In this document: positions 8,710 through 16,567 of the stretch, piece after piece
Layout of the letters: each line of letters opens with the position of its first letter
How positions within the stretch are numbered: the first letter of the stretch is position 1
DNA from: Fluviispira vulneris
GTDB taxonomy: Bacteria; Bdellovibrionota_B; Oligoflexia; Silvanigrellales; Silvanigrellaceae
Direction: 5' to 3'
DNA length: 64,000 bases
Assembly: GCF_014281055.1 (NCBI RefSeq)
Contig: NZ_JACRSE010000001.1
Coordinates: forward strand, 682,001 to 746,000
The notes under the pieces: generated by a model
Databases searched by the model: none
Seen by the model: the letters and a program-made list of their open reading frames with translations, nothing else
What the model was told of the DNA's origin: nothing
Translations under genes and position numbers: made by a program

Positions 8710-9800
8710 TAGACAAATTGAGCTTCTCCACTTAAAATTCTTTGTTCTTCGTTTTCTATAACTTTATTTTCGATACTAACTATCCCACCTGGCATTTTAA
8801 AATAAACATGTGAAAGATCTTTAGCTATGCGTTCTGAAAACTCAAGCACAATTCGAGCAGCAGTCGCACCCGATCCACAGCATGCAGTCAAACCAGCACC
8901 ACGTTCATATACATGTAAATTCCAGTTTTGTGCTGCTAGTTGAGTGCTTTTTTCAGTGTTCTTAGCAAAGATATTTTTTTCAGTACAATTCTCTAAATTA
9001 TTCTTATCACTCATTGATAACATGCCAATATTAGCTAAAGGAACTTGTTCACCTAATACTTTCTTTCGCAATTCTCCTTGGGCCAATTGCCCGAATTCTT
9101 CAAATTGCTTATCAGAAAAATGATTAAAGCGAGAAGAAATAAAGACCCAATGTGGGTTCGATAATTGGACAAAAACGGGTGTGAGAAAATCAATATCATT
9201 GCCAAAATGAATCAATGAATTTTCAACCAACGGTGTTAAAAATACATTTCTTTCAGAGCCCATAGCAACGCTGATTAAAGCCTGATCAAGCTTTTTTGTA
9301 TAGTTCCCAGAAATTAGGACAGCAAACGGAGATTGGTCTGATATAAATTCTTCGTCTTTATTCAGTTCTGATGTTTTGAAGTTAAAAATACTTGGATGAA
9401 TACGCTCTATCTTTAATTTTTCTAATCCGCTCCACAATTTATCCCGCATGAGTTTAAGTCCCAAGCAACGCAAGGCATTTCCACATGTGGCGGCAAAACT
9501 GCCATCGGAATTCACTATTAATATTTGAATTACTGATTTATAATTAGACTTTTTTGCTATTTTGGTTGATTTTTGCGGATATTGAAAGAAAACCACTCCA
9601 TCTGCACCTACGCCTTGGCTACGGTGACAGATATTTTTTACAAATTCTCTTAAAAATAATGTTTTATTAGTTACTTTAGCACTTGATTTAGCAAATGATA
9701 TTTCTACGAATTTTAAATAGAGATTGACATCTAAAAAAATAAAATCGTTTGAAGCACCATGCATTTTTTCGAAATGCATTTCTTCTAAAATTTTTGCCAT
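8673..9800 (-). CDS. dapF: Diaminopimelate epimerase, with insertions
   Basis: Converts LL- to meso-diaminopimelate for lysine and peptidoglycan synthesis. Family motifs are intact: FEKMHGASNDFIFLD at the start, NSDGSFAATCGNALRC with the first catalytic Cys, and YERGAGLTACCGSGATAA with the second. At 375 residues it is about 100 longer than usual; the excess is an insertion after the first strand (around 25-45), one around 70-85 (QKSTKIAKKSNYKS) and one before the second Cys motif (around 270-295, SDKNNLENCTEKN). The ATG at 9800 has AAGAGG upstream; an upstream in-frame Met overlaps that site. Confidence 0.92.
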   Translation of the reverse strand: MAKILEEMHFEKMHGASNDFIFLDVNLYLKFVEISFAKSSAKVTNKTLFLREFVKNICHRSQGVGADGVVFFQYPQKSTKIAKKSNYKSVIQILIVNSDGSFAATCGNALRCLGLKLMRDKLWSGLEKLKIERIHPSIFNFKTSELNKDEEFISDQSPFAVLISGNYTKKLDQALISVAMGSERNVFLTPLVENSLIHFGNDIDFLTPVFVQLSNPHWVFISSRFNHFSDKQFEEFGQLAQGELRKKVLGEQVPLANIGMLSMSDKNNLENCTEKNIFAKNTEKSTQLAAQNWNLHVYERGAGLTACCGSGATAARIVLEFSERIAKDLSHVYFKMPGGIVSIENKVIENEEQRILSGEAQFVYQGLGKLTSFSK

Positions 9801-9837
9801 ATTTCCTCTTAACAATGAGTGGAAATCTAACCAAAAT

Positions 9838-10119
9838 TCACTCGGAAACTTCTACAGTCACATCACCAAGAACTTTGCACTGACAAGCAAGACGTTCATC
9901 TTCACGTGCAGCCATGGTCTCTAAGAAATCACGTTCATGCTCTTCCATGGGACTCAAATTCTCTGGATTTTCAAGAACTCGAATCATACAAGCCCCACAA
10001 GCACCGTCGCGGCATCCAAAAAGTATGCTTGTTTCTTCCGTTTCGCAAACATCTATGATAGCTGCACCGTGTTCAATATTAATATTTTTTTTATCTGTTT
10101 TAACCGTGAGTATGGGCAT
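9838..10119 (-). CDS. 2Fe-2S ferredoxin
   Basis: A 93-residue plant-type ferredoxin, an electron carrier. The cluster ligands are visible as GCRDGACGAC (C-x5-C-x2-C) and the fourth Cys in the LACQC segment. The family-typical acidic helix region around PMEEHERDFLE lies between them. AAGGA precedes the ATG. It is upstream of dapF on the same strand with a 37-base gap, so the two may be co-transcribed. The redox partner is not evident here. Confidence 0.92.
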   Translation of the reverse strand: MPILTVKTDKKNINIEHGAAIIDVCETEETSILFGCRDGACGACMIRVLENPENLSPMEEHERDFLETMAAREDERLACQCKVLGDVTVEVSE

Positions 10120-10263
10120 GAATCGATTCCTTATTTAACTCCCCAAAGGGTACCGCGTATTCCTAACTGAAATCATATCTTATCGCAATATATACTTTTC
10201 ATTCATTACACCGATAAATATACGACGTGCAAACGAGGGCTACTCTTTGGACGCAGATTGGAA

Positions 10264-11103
10264 ATGACGATGGTTGTTGATAAAATCCAATTATTACTGA
10301 AACCTAAGACAAAGACCTCCTCGCCAACCATGCAACGGGTTTGCCGAGTTTTCAAAGGTCCTGCTTGTTATATCTGCGGACTGTGTGGAAGAAGATATAA
10401 AAATCTCAAAGATGCATGGAAATGCGTCACTCTCAATGGGCTCAAAATAAAATCGCATTTAATAGCAGAAAGCAATTCATTTGCCCACAATTATCAATGC
10501 TTATTGTGTGGAAAAGTATATGCAAATCAACAAGATACCTCCTTATGCGTCATCCGGGATGTGGAAGCGGGCTGGTTCCCACGGGTTTTGGCTGAGCACC
10601 TCCTTAATATGGCGCACAGCATGCTTAATACCGATCCAAAAACGAGAAGAGATCTCCTCATCACGCGCCAACGAGGCGGTGGAGCGCCAATACCAGATTC
10701 TGGTGATGAGAAAAAAGCGACTCAAAAACAAAACCAGATAAACAATTCTACTAACGATTCTACAAATGATTCGATGGATGAAGGCGATGATAGTATGAGT
10801 TCAGCCTCTTCTGGACAAAACGAAAGCAATGAATCCACTGAAGTGCAAGCACAAACGCCTAAACTTGAAACGGTAGCAGACTCAGCCGATGGGACCACAG
10901 GCGAACCCATGGATCATGAAGAAGTGGTATATTATGAAAAAGCCCCCGAAAAAGACAAACCTGTTTTATTTAGAACTCCTGGCCAAAAACCATTTATTCG
11001 CAATGGTTCAAATTATGTTTGCTCCGTCTGTAATGAAAAATTCTTTACAAAAATGGAAGCTGAAACCCACTTTAATGAACATCCATTAGTTGAAACTGTA
11101 TAG
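10264..11103 (+). CDS. C2H2-like zinc-finger protein of unknown role
   Basis: A 279-residue protein with three Cys-rich finger-like modules: CGLCGRRYKNLKDAWKC and CLLCGKVYANQQDTSLC (CxxC plus a distal Cys), and a textbook C2H2 finger at the C-terminus, CSVCNEKFFTKMEAETHFNEH (C-x2-C-x12-H-x3-H). A low-complexity Asn/Ser/Thr/Asp/Glu-rich linker around 155-225 joins them. C2H2 fingers are uncommon in bacteria; they bind nucleic acid or protein in other contexts. The start is uncertain: TTG at 10258, ATG at 10264 and ATG at 10270 are in frame, none with a strong ribosome binding site. Function unknown. Confidence 0.8.
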   Translation: MTMVVDKIQLLLKPKTKTSSPTMQRVCRVFKGPACYICGLCGRRYKNLKDAWKCVTLNGLKIKSHLIAESNSFAHNYQCLLCGKVYANQQDTSLCVIRDVEAGWFPRVLAEHLLNMAHSMLNTDPKTRRDLLITRQRGGGAPIPDSGDEKKATQKQNQINNSTNDSTNDSMDEGDDSMSSASSGQNESNESTEVQAQTPKLETVADSADGTTGEPMDHEEVVYYEKAPEKDKPVLFRTPGQKPFIRNGSNYVCSVCNEKFFTKMEAETHFNEHPLVETV

Positions 11104-11184
11104 ACTCTTTTCATATATATGTTTACAATCAAACATCTCTAATATAGTAATTGAGAGTGTTATTTTTTATGGATGAGGGCACTC

Positions 11185-12045
11185 ATGTTAATGATATTTT
11201 TTTTAAATATGTTATCAAATTTTCTTGGATTTATTGGATATAGAGGAATTTTAATAATAGCAAAAACTCTTGGATTTATTGTATATGATGTATTACGTGT
11301 TCGTAGAAAAGTTATATTAAAAAACTTAAACATAGCTTTTCAAAATGAAAAATCTCCCGAAGAACTCGTCAAAATAGGCAGAGCATCTACTGTTAATTTT
11401 ATTCGCACAGTTCTTGAATTACTTGCTGCTGATAAACTTTTTAAAAAAACAAAAGTAGTTTTCCAGAACAAGGAAATTGCTGAAAATATTTACAAGCGAA
11501 ATCAAGGCATTTATGCCATGTGCATTCATATTGGCAGCTGGGATTTTTTATGTCATATAAACTCACGCAATTTTGCCACTGTTAACGTAATCTCGAAACA
11601 ATTAGCTAAAGGAACTATGGGTGTTTGGATAGAAAAGATGCGAGCTTCAATTGGTTATAGAGTAATTGATAGAAAAGGTGAAGTGGCTTCAACAACCCAA
11701 ATATTCAATGCCCTTGATCGAAAAGAAGTGATTGGTTTTATCGTAGACCAAAAACGATCTCGTGGAGAAATGCTTCCATTTTTTGGCAAAGAAGCATCAA
11801 CAAATAATAGTTTAGCAAAACTTTGGTTGAAGAAGAATGCGCCTATTATTCCAGTCATTATTAAAAGAAAATCCATTGACACCCAAGAAGTAATATATTT
11901 TCCTGAATTTGAAATGATTGCGAATGAAGATTGGACGAGGAAACAAATTGTCACTGAAAATACAAAAAGAATGAATTTAGTTGTTGAAGACATGATCCGG
12001 CAAAACCCAGAAGAATACTTCTGGATGCATAACCGTTGGGGATAA
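11185..12045 (+). CDS. LpxL/HtrB-family lipid A acyltransferase
   Basis: Inner-membrane late acyltransferase that adds a secondary acyl chain to lipid A. The HX4D catalytic motif is HIGSWD; FIVDQKRSRGEMLPFFGKEAS and the C-terminal NPEEYFWMHNRW are family signatures. An N-terminal hydrophobic helix anchors it. The ATG at 11185 has GAGGG at a 5-nt spacing and is preferred over the ATG at 11173. About 286 residues, slightly shorter than the 300 or more of E. coli LpxL. Which acyl position it modifies cannot be told from sequence. Confidence 0.88.
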   Translation: MLMIFFLNMLSNFLGFIGYRGILIIAKTLGFIVYDVLRVRRKVILKNLNIAFQNEKSPEELVKIGRASTVNFIRTVLELLAADKLFKKTKVVFQNKEIAENIYKRNQGIYAMCIHIGSWDFLCHINSRNFATVNVISKQLAKGTMGVWIEKMRASIGYRVIDRKGEVASTTQIFNALDRKEVIGFIVDQKRSRGEMLPFFGKEASTNNSLAKLWLKKNAPIIPVIIKRKSIDTQEVIYFPEFEMIANEDWTRKQIVTENTKRMNLVVEDMIRQNPEEYFWMHNRWG

Positions 12046-12050
12046 CCTAA

Positions 12051-12254
12051 ATGACTCAAGAGAAAACGCTCAAATCTCAATTTGATTTATCTAAGAAAAG
12101 AGTTCATGATATTCATGCTAGTCTTCGCTTTCTTGAACATCTTTATAATGAAATAAAAATTGCAGAAAGTATTGAAGACATAAACGATCCGTGCATATTA
12201 AATAAATTTAAATCAACCCTATCTTTTTTAAAAAAAGAATTTAAAAAAATTTAA
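12051..12254 (+). CDS. Small helical protein with an HDI-x-x-SL motif
   Basis: A 67-residue reading frame starting 5 bases after the acyltransferase stop; GGGGA at the end of that gene serves as a plausible ribosome binding site. The sequence looks like two amphipathic helices: RVHDIHASLRFLEHLYNEI and ILNKFKSTLSFLKKEFKKI. The first resembles the His-containing helix of histidine kinase dimerisation domains (HDIxxSL), which is suggestive only. Likely co-expressed with the acyltransferase. Function unknown. Confidence 0.55.
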   Translation: MTQEKTLKSQFDLSKKRVHDIHASLRFLEHLYNEIKIAESIEDINDPCILNKFKSTLSFLKKEFKKI

Positions 12255-12311
12255 TTATTATTAATATAAATTAACAAATATTGTGCAAGACAAGCATAAA
12301 AAGGATCGATC

Positions 12312-13037
12312 ATGTTTACTGGAATAGTTCAGGCAGTTGCAACAATTAAAAATATCAAAGACCACAATGGAATCCGTACTTTTCAAATCGAATTTCCCAA
12401 AGGATTTTGTAATGACTTAAATGTTGGTGGAAGTGTAGCTGTTGATGGCGTTTGCCTTACTGTAACACAACGATTGAGTGAAAATATCGCTGAGTTTGAC
12501 GTGATCTTTAAATCTCTTGAAATAACAACACTTAGCACTCTGAAAATGGCAGCACAAGTCAATGTGGAACGGGCAGCAAAAGACGGGGCAGAAATCGGTG
12601 GACACCCACTCTCAGGCCATATAGATTTTCGCACTCAATTGCTTGAATCTTATAACGCTGAAGGCAACTGTAGACTCCGCTTTGCGTTGCCAGAAATGTG
12701 GAAGCGTTATGTCTTTCCTAAAGGGTATATAGCAATCAATGGTGCCAGTTTAACTATATCTGAGGTCAATAAAATAACAGGTACATTTGATGTCTGGCTC
12801 ATCCCTGAAACTAGAAGAATGACAACTTTTAATGAAAAAAAAGAAGGAGTTCTCGTTAATATTGAAATTGAACGAAACACTCAAGTTGTCGTTGATACCA
12901 TTCGTGAAACTTTGGAAGAAAATATGGGTAAATTATATCAGATATTAGAACAAATACTTGAGCAAAAAAATATCGATCTAAATACACTTCTCGGAATTGA
13001 GAAAATTAACCTTACAAAAAACTCTTCTCTCAAATAA
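12312..13037 (+). CDS. ribE: Riboflavin synthase, alpha subunit type
   Basis: Converts two 6,7-dimethyl-8-ribityllumazine molecules to riboflavin plus a pyrimidine. It starts with the canonical MFTGIVQAVA; two lumazine-binding barrels follow, the first with VGGSVAVDGVCLTVT and GGHPLSGHIDF, the second with YIAINGASLTISEV. The 241 residues exceed the usual 200-215 by a charged C-terminal helix region. AAGGA precedes the ATG. It is not next to other rib genes here. Confidence 0.95.
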   Translation: MFTGIVQAVATIKNIKDHNGIRTFQIEFPKGFCNDLNVGGSVAVDGVCLTVTQRLSENIAEFDVIFKSLEITTLSTLKMAAQVNVERAAKDGAEIGGHPLSGHIDFRTQLLESYNAEGNCRLRFALPEMWKRYVFPKGYIAINGASLTISEVNKITGTFDVWLIPETRRMTTFNEKKEGVLVNIEIERNTQVVVDTIRETLEENMGKLYQILEQILEQKNIDLNTLLGIEKINLTKNSSLK

Positions 13038-13114
13038 ATTAATCAGAAAAAATCTTCTAATCTTTGTAACTTAAACAATAAATAGTTAAGATTGAAAAAT
13101 ATTTTAGTCTTTTT

Positions 13115-14494
13115 TTAAAAGAAAAAGGTTTCACCATTTAACAGTTTAGATTCATTTTGTTTTATTGTACAATCTGGAAAGAAAAAAGCGAATGAAAACT
13201 TTTCTTGATCAGTTACCAATCGGTCTACAATTTTAATTAAAACAAGTTCCTTTAACTTCTCCCATTGCATTTCTTTAGAACGTACCGCTTCAAAATGATC
13301 CTTAAGAATTTCTACTTCTCCTACTCTATGTTCAAGAACTTGTCTGACAAGATCGAAGCCTTGTAAAGCGACTATACAGCGTCCGAGTTCATTTTGAATT
13401 AATTTAAATTCATTCTGTATTTCTTTTAAAGTATCATCCCAAGTTAAATTCGTATATTGATCCATTTTTAGCTTACGTCGCAAGGTTGCGATATTTTTTT
13501 CACTCAAGTCACGCCCTGAAAAAGTCTCAAATGCTTTGCGCAATGAGGAAATTTCACCATATTTAAGTGTGTTGTCACCTAATTCAACACCCACATCTTC
13601 GAGACTTCTCGCCATTGGGGTCAGTTGATCGGTGAATTTAATAAAATAATCCATTTGATCAAAAAGTTCTGTTCCTACCATTCTTTCACTAAGGAAAATT
13701 GCTTCAAATGTTTCAGATACTGCTTCGAAGGTTGTGCTACTTAAATTTAAACCAATTACGACAGATTTTGATACTTCATGAATATGTGGCATTAAGGACA
13801 TGAGCGAACGTGATTTATAATCTGAAAAATTGGGATCTATAGTTTTTACTCCAAATTCCAAATTTGAAATTCGCATACATATTTGTTGCAAAGATTCTTC
13901 TATCAAACGGGCAGTTGAATCTTGTGCTAAGGAACACATTTCTAAAGTAACGCGCATAAAACAAGAATATTCATAAAAGAAATTACAAATACCTTCATTT
14001 TTTTTACACCAATTCGATGAAAAATTTTTCTTCGGCATTTTAAAATCATTAAATAAAGGTCGACAGAGATGATGCAGTGAACCACTGATCCGTGAACCAT
14101 CTTCCAAATGTGCGAAACTACCCTGTTTTTTGCCTATTTCAGCAAGTTTTTCGATTGTCATAGAAATCTTTTTTTTCTCTTGATTGGGTTTGCTAACTTC
14201 TATCATAAAGCTTTTAACCCCTACTTTTTTGCCAAAACTAGGTAACAACAAAAGTATGCGATAAACATGTGGAGGAATATCGGATAACAAAGTTTTATTT
14301 GGAAACTTAAAAACCATTTCATAAAATCTTTGCAATCCAAGCCAACTCACAGAAAATAATTCTTTTAAACTTATTTCTTTTGCTTTTGATAAAATTTGTG
14401 CATGTTCTTCGAGTTGAGTAGAGTCGACGAGATGTCCTTTTAATTTTGAAATCGAACCTTCTTGTATGACTTCAAAGTCGCTCTGATTCTCCAT
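13115..14494 (-). CDS. STAS-like protein with a CheZ-like helical region
   Basis: A 459-residue protein. Residues 1-95 look like a STAS-like domain (SISKLKGHLVDSTQLEEHA ... ISLKELFSVSWLGLQRFYE). The middle is helical and unrecognised. Near the C-terminus, LQGFDLVRQVLEHRVGEVE resembles the QDFQDLTGQVIKRM helix of CheZ-type phosphatases, hinting at a chemotaxis or signalling role. The ATG at 14494 has GGAG 6 nt upstream; the longer TTG start at 14536 is rejected. That ribosome binding site lies in a 12-bp hairpin. It follows the aspartase fusion gene on the same strand. Function tentative. Confidence 0.7.
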   Translation of the reverse strand: MENQSDFEVIQEGSISKLKGHLVDSTQLEEHAQILSKAKEISLKELFSVSWLGLQRFYEMVFKFPNKTLLSDIPPHVYRILLLLPSFGKKVGVKSFMIEVSKPNQEKKKISMTIEKLAEIGKKQGSFAHLEDGSRISGSLHHLCRPLFNDFKMPKKNFSSNWCKKNEGICNFFYEYSCFMRVTLEMCSLAQDSTARLIEESLQQICMRISNLEFGVKTIDPNFSDYKSRSLMSLMPHIHEVSKSVVIGLNLSSTTFEAVSETFEAIFLSERMVGTELFDQMDYFIKFTDQLTPMARSLEDVGVELGDNTLKYGEISSLRKAFETFSGRDLSEKNIATLRRKLKMDQYTNLTWDDTLKEIQNEFKLIQNELGRCIVALQGFDLVRQVLEHRVGEVEILKDHFEAVRSKEMQWEKLKELVLIKIVDRLVTDQEKFSFAFFFPDCTIKQNESKLLNGETFFF

Positions 14495-14497
14495 CAA

Positions 14498-14527
14498 AAA
14501 CTCCAAACAGTTGTGTGTTTGGAGTTT
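14498..14527 (-). terminator. 12-bp hairpin that may terminate the aspartase transcript and hides a ribosome binding site
   Basis: Perfect inverted repeat 14498-14509/14516-14527 with a 6-nt loop. Read on the minus strand it follows the aspartase gene and ends in a run of five T, like a weak intrinsic terminator; its 3' arm also contains the GGAG of the next gene, whose ATG starts only 3 nt beyond the stem. It could thus act as terminator, attenuator or translational switch. Confidence 0.6.
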
Positions 14528-14577
14528 ATCGGCCAAGCTGAATAAATATTAATAATATGTACTGAATTGGTAAAGTT

Positions 14578-16428
14578 TTAGAGTCGAGCAGAGAGCATAT
14601 TTTCAGGTTTTAGAGCATCTTCTAGCTGTTGGCGGGTTAAGAGTTTATGTTTTAAAACCAAATTAAACACACTGTCTCCTGTCGCCAAAGCTTCCTTTGC
14701 TATCATTGTAGAGTTTTCGTAGCCGATGAGAGGATTAAGTGCTGTCACTAGGCCAATGCTGTGTTCCACGGATCGGCGGCAAGCTTCTTTATTTGCAGTG
14801 ATTCCCTCTACACAGAGACGCCCCAAGGTGCGCATTCCGCGCGTGAGCATAGTGACACTTTGAAAAATATTAAACACCATAACAGGCTCAAAAGCATTGA
14901 GCTGCAACTGCCCACCTTCCGAAGCCATTGTGACAGTTAAATCGTTGCCGATCACTTGAAAGGCAATTTGATTCACAACTTCTGGAATTACGGGATTGAC
15001 TTTGCCAGGCATAATACTTGATCCTGGCTGCATAGGAGGAAGATTGATATCGCCAAAACCACAGCGAGGACCACTTGATAATAATCTTAGGTCATTACAT
15101 ATTTTGCTCAATTTAATTGCTAGACGTTTCAGAATTCCTGAAAATAAAACAAAAGCACCTGTGTCAGGAGTTGCTTCAATTAAATTGGGTGATGCCACTA
15201 AATCTAATTCTGTTATTTCCCGTAGTTTCTCGATTGCTTTTGCCGCGTATTTTGGATGAGAATTGATTCCAGTGCCAATCGCAGTCCCACCAATGCTTAA
15301 TTCTAAAAAGAGTTTTGCACCATCCCGAATGCGAGCAATGTCCTCACCTAAAGTCACAGAAAAGGCTTCAAATTCCTGACCTAAAGTCATAGGCACTGCA
15401 TCTTGTAATTGAGTGCGTCCCATTTTAATAACATCAGAAAATTCATTGCCTTTATTTGATAAAAGCCCACACAATTCGACCAAAGCTTCGAGCAAACTGG
15501 GAATAGATTGTAATGTCGCTAAGCGGATAGCGGTCGGATAGGCATCGTTTGTCGACTGACCTAGGTTTACATGGTTATTTGGATGAATACTGTTGTAATC
15601 CCCTTTTGCTTTGCCCCACAGTTCGAGAGCTCGATTGGCTATGACTTCATTGGCATTCATATTGGTGGAAGTTCCAGCCCCACCTTGAATCATGTCGACT
15701 AAAAATTGATCGTGCCAATGGCCCGCAATAATCTCATCACAAGCCATAACTATATAATTTGCAATATCTTTATTGAGGACACCCAATTCAGCATTGGCCA
15801 AAGCGGCCGCTTTTTTAACTTGTGCAAGGCCTTTTATAAAAATAGGAAAGGATTTAAGTTTCACACCCGTGATATTAAAATTTTCTAATGCGCGGAGAGT
15901 TTGCACTCCATAATATGCATCATCAGGCAATTCCCGATTGCCAAGCAAGTCATGTTCTAAGCGCTTTTTACCCGAGCTGTAGCCCGCATAGTGGACTGAG
16001 CTATGAGTCACTGCACTGGAAATACGATTAAATACGAAAGAGCCAATGCTCATTTGAATTTTACATGATATTTCTTGATGGTCTTTCATAAGTTTTAAAA
16101 AATTTTGTCGAGAGAGTGTGATGGCTTTTGTACTAAGAAGCGCAACTGCTTTTGCTTTGTGCAGAGTTCCTTCTTGAAGAAGAGAGACTTCTCCAAGAAA
16201 CTGATTGGGTCCATAAATGGTCGTAGGCTCTTCAAAGTCTGAGGATGGAGCAGAAACTTCTACTCGGCCAGATATAATGAGACGCAATTTATCGCGCACG
16301 AGTCCAGGGGAATAGAGTATTTCATTTTTTTTATAATTTTCTTTTTCTAAGTAATTGATTAGAATTTTGACTTCATTTTCTGAGAGGTTAGAAAAAAGGG
16401 GAAAATGAGAAACGTGGGAGAGATCCAT
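14578..16428 (-). CDS. Aspartate ammonia-lyase fused to an N-terminal cyclic-nucleotide-binding domain
   Basis: Residues 1-130 form a Crp/cNMP-binding-like jelly roll (HFPLFSNLSENEVKILINYL, LRLIISGRVEVSA, NQFLGEVSLLQEG). Residues about 150-616 are a complete aspartase/fumarase superfamily enzyme: EHDLLGNRELPDDAYYGVQT, GGAGTSTNMNANEVIANRA, HPNNHVNLGQSTND and signature loop GSSIMPGKVNPVIPEVVNQ. Details favour aspartase (aspartate to fumarate plus ammonia) over fumarase. The ATG at 16428 has GAGGAG 8 nt upstream; an earlier Met lacks one. The fusion suggests allosteric control by a nucleotide or other ligand; whether it binds cAMP is unknown. Confidence 0.9.
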   Translation of the reverse strand: MDLSHVSHFPLFSNLSENEVKILINYLEKENYKKNEILYSPGLVRDKLRLIISGRVEVSAPSSDFEEPTTIYGPNQFLGEVSLLQEGTLHKAKAVALLSTKAITLSRQNFLKLMKDHQEISCKIQMSIGSFVFNRISSAVTHSSVHYAGYSSGKKRLEHDLLGNRELPDDAYYGVQTLRALENFNITGVKLKSFPIFIKGLAQVKKAAALANAELGVLNKDIANYIVMACDEIIAGHWHDQFLVDMIQGGAGTSTNMNANEVIANRALELWGKAKGDYNSIHPNNHVNLGQSTNDAYPTAIRLATLQSIPSLLEALVELCGLLSNKGNEFSDVIKMGRTQLQDAVPMTLGQEFEAFSVTLGEDIARIRDGAKLFLELSIGGTAIGTGINSHPKYAAKAIEKLREITELDLVASPNLIEATPDTGAFVLFSGILKRLAIKLSKICNDLRLLSSGPRCGFGDINLPPMQPGSSIMPGKVNPVIPEVVNQIAFQVIGNDLTVTMASEGGQLQLNAFEPVMVFNIFQSVTMLTRGMRTLGRLCVEGITANKEACRRSVEHSIGLVTALNPLIGYENSTMIAKEALATGDSVFNLVLKHKLLTRQQLEDALKPENMLSARL

Positions 16429-16567
16429 TGTAAAAGCTCCTCGATTGATGGATAGATATTGTGTTACACCCATTTTTTATCAGAGACAATGGGAGTCATA
16501 TAGTCCAAATAAATAACTTTGGATTATAAAATTTTTGAGAAACCTTTTAGCGGAAAAAGGACTGTAT

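Noticed and set aside
13060-13105. Inverted repeat after ribE as a terminator
   Set aside because: The stem needs a 3-nt bulge, is AT-rich and has no clean T run.
14578-16428. Calling the lyase FumC
   Set aside because: Local motifs (HDLLGNRELPDDAYYGVQT, GKVNPVIPEVVNQ) fit aspartase better, although activity is not proven.
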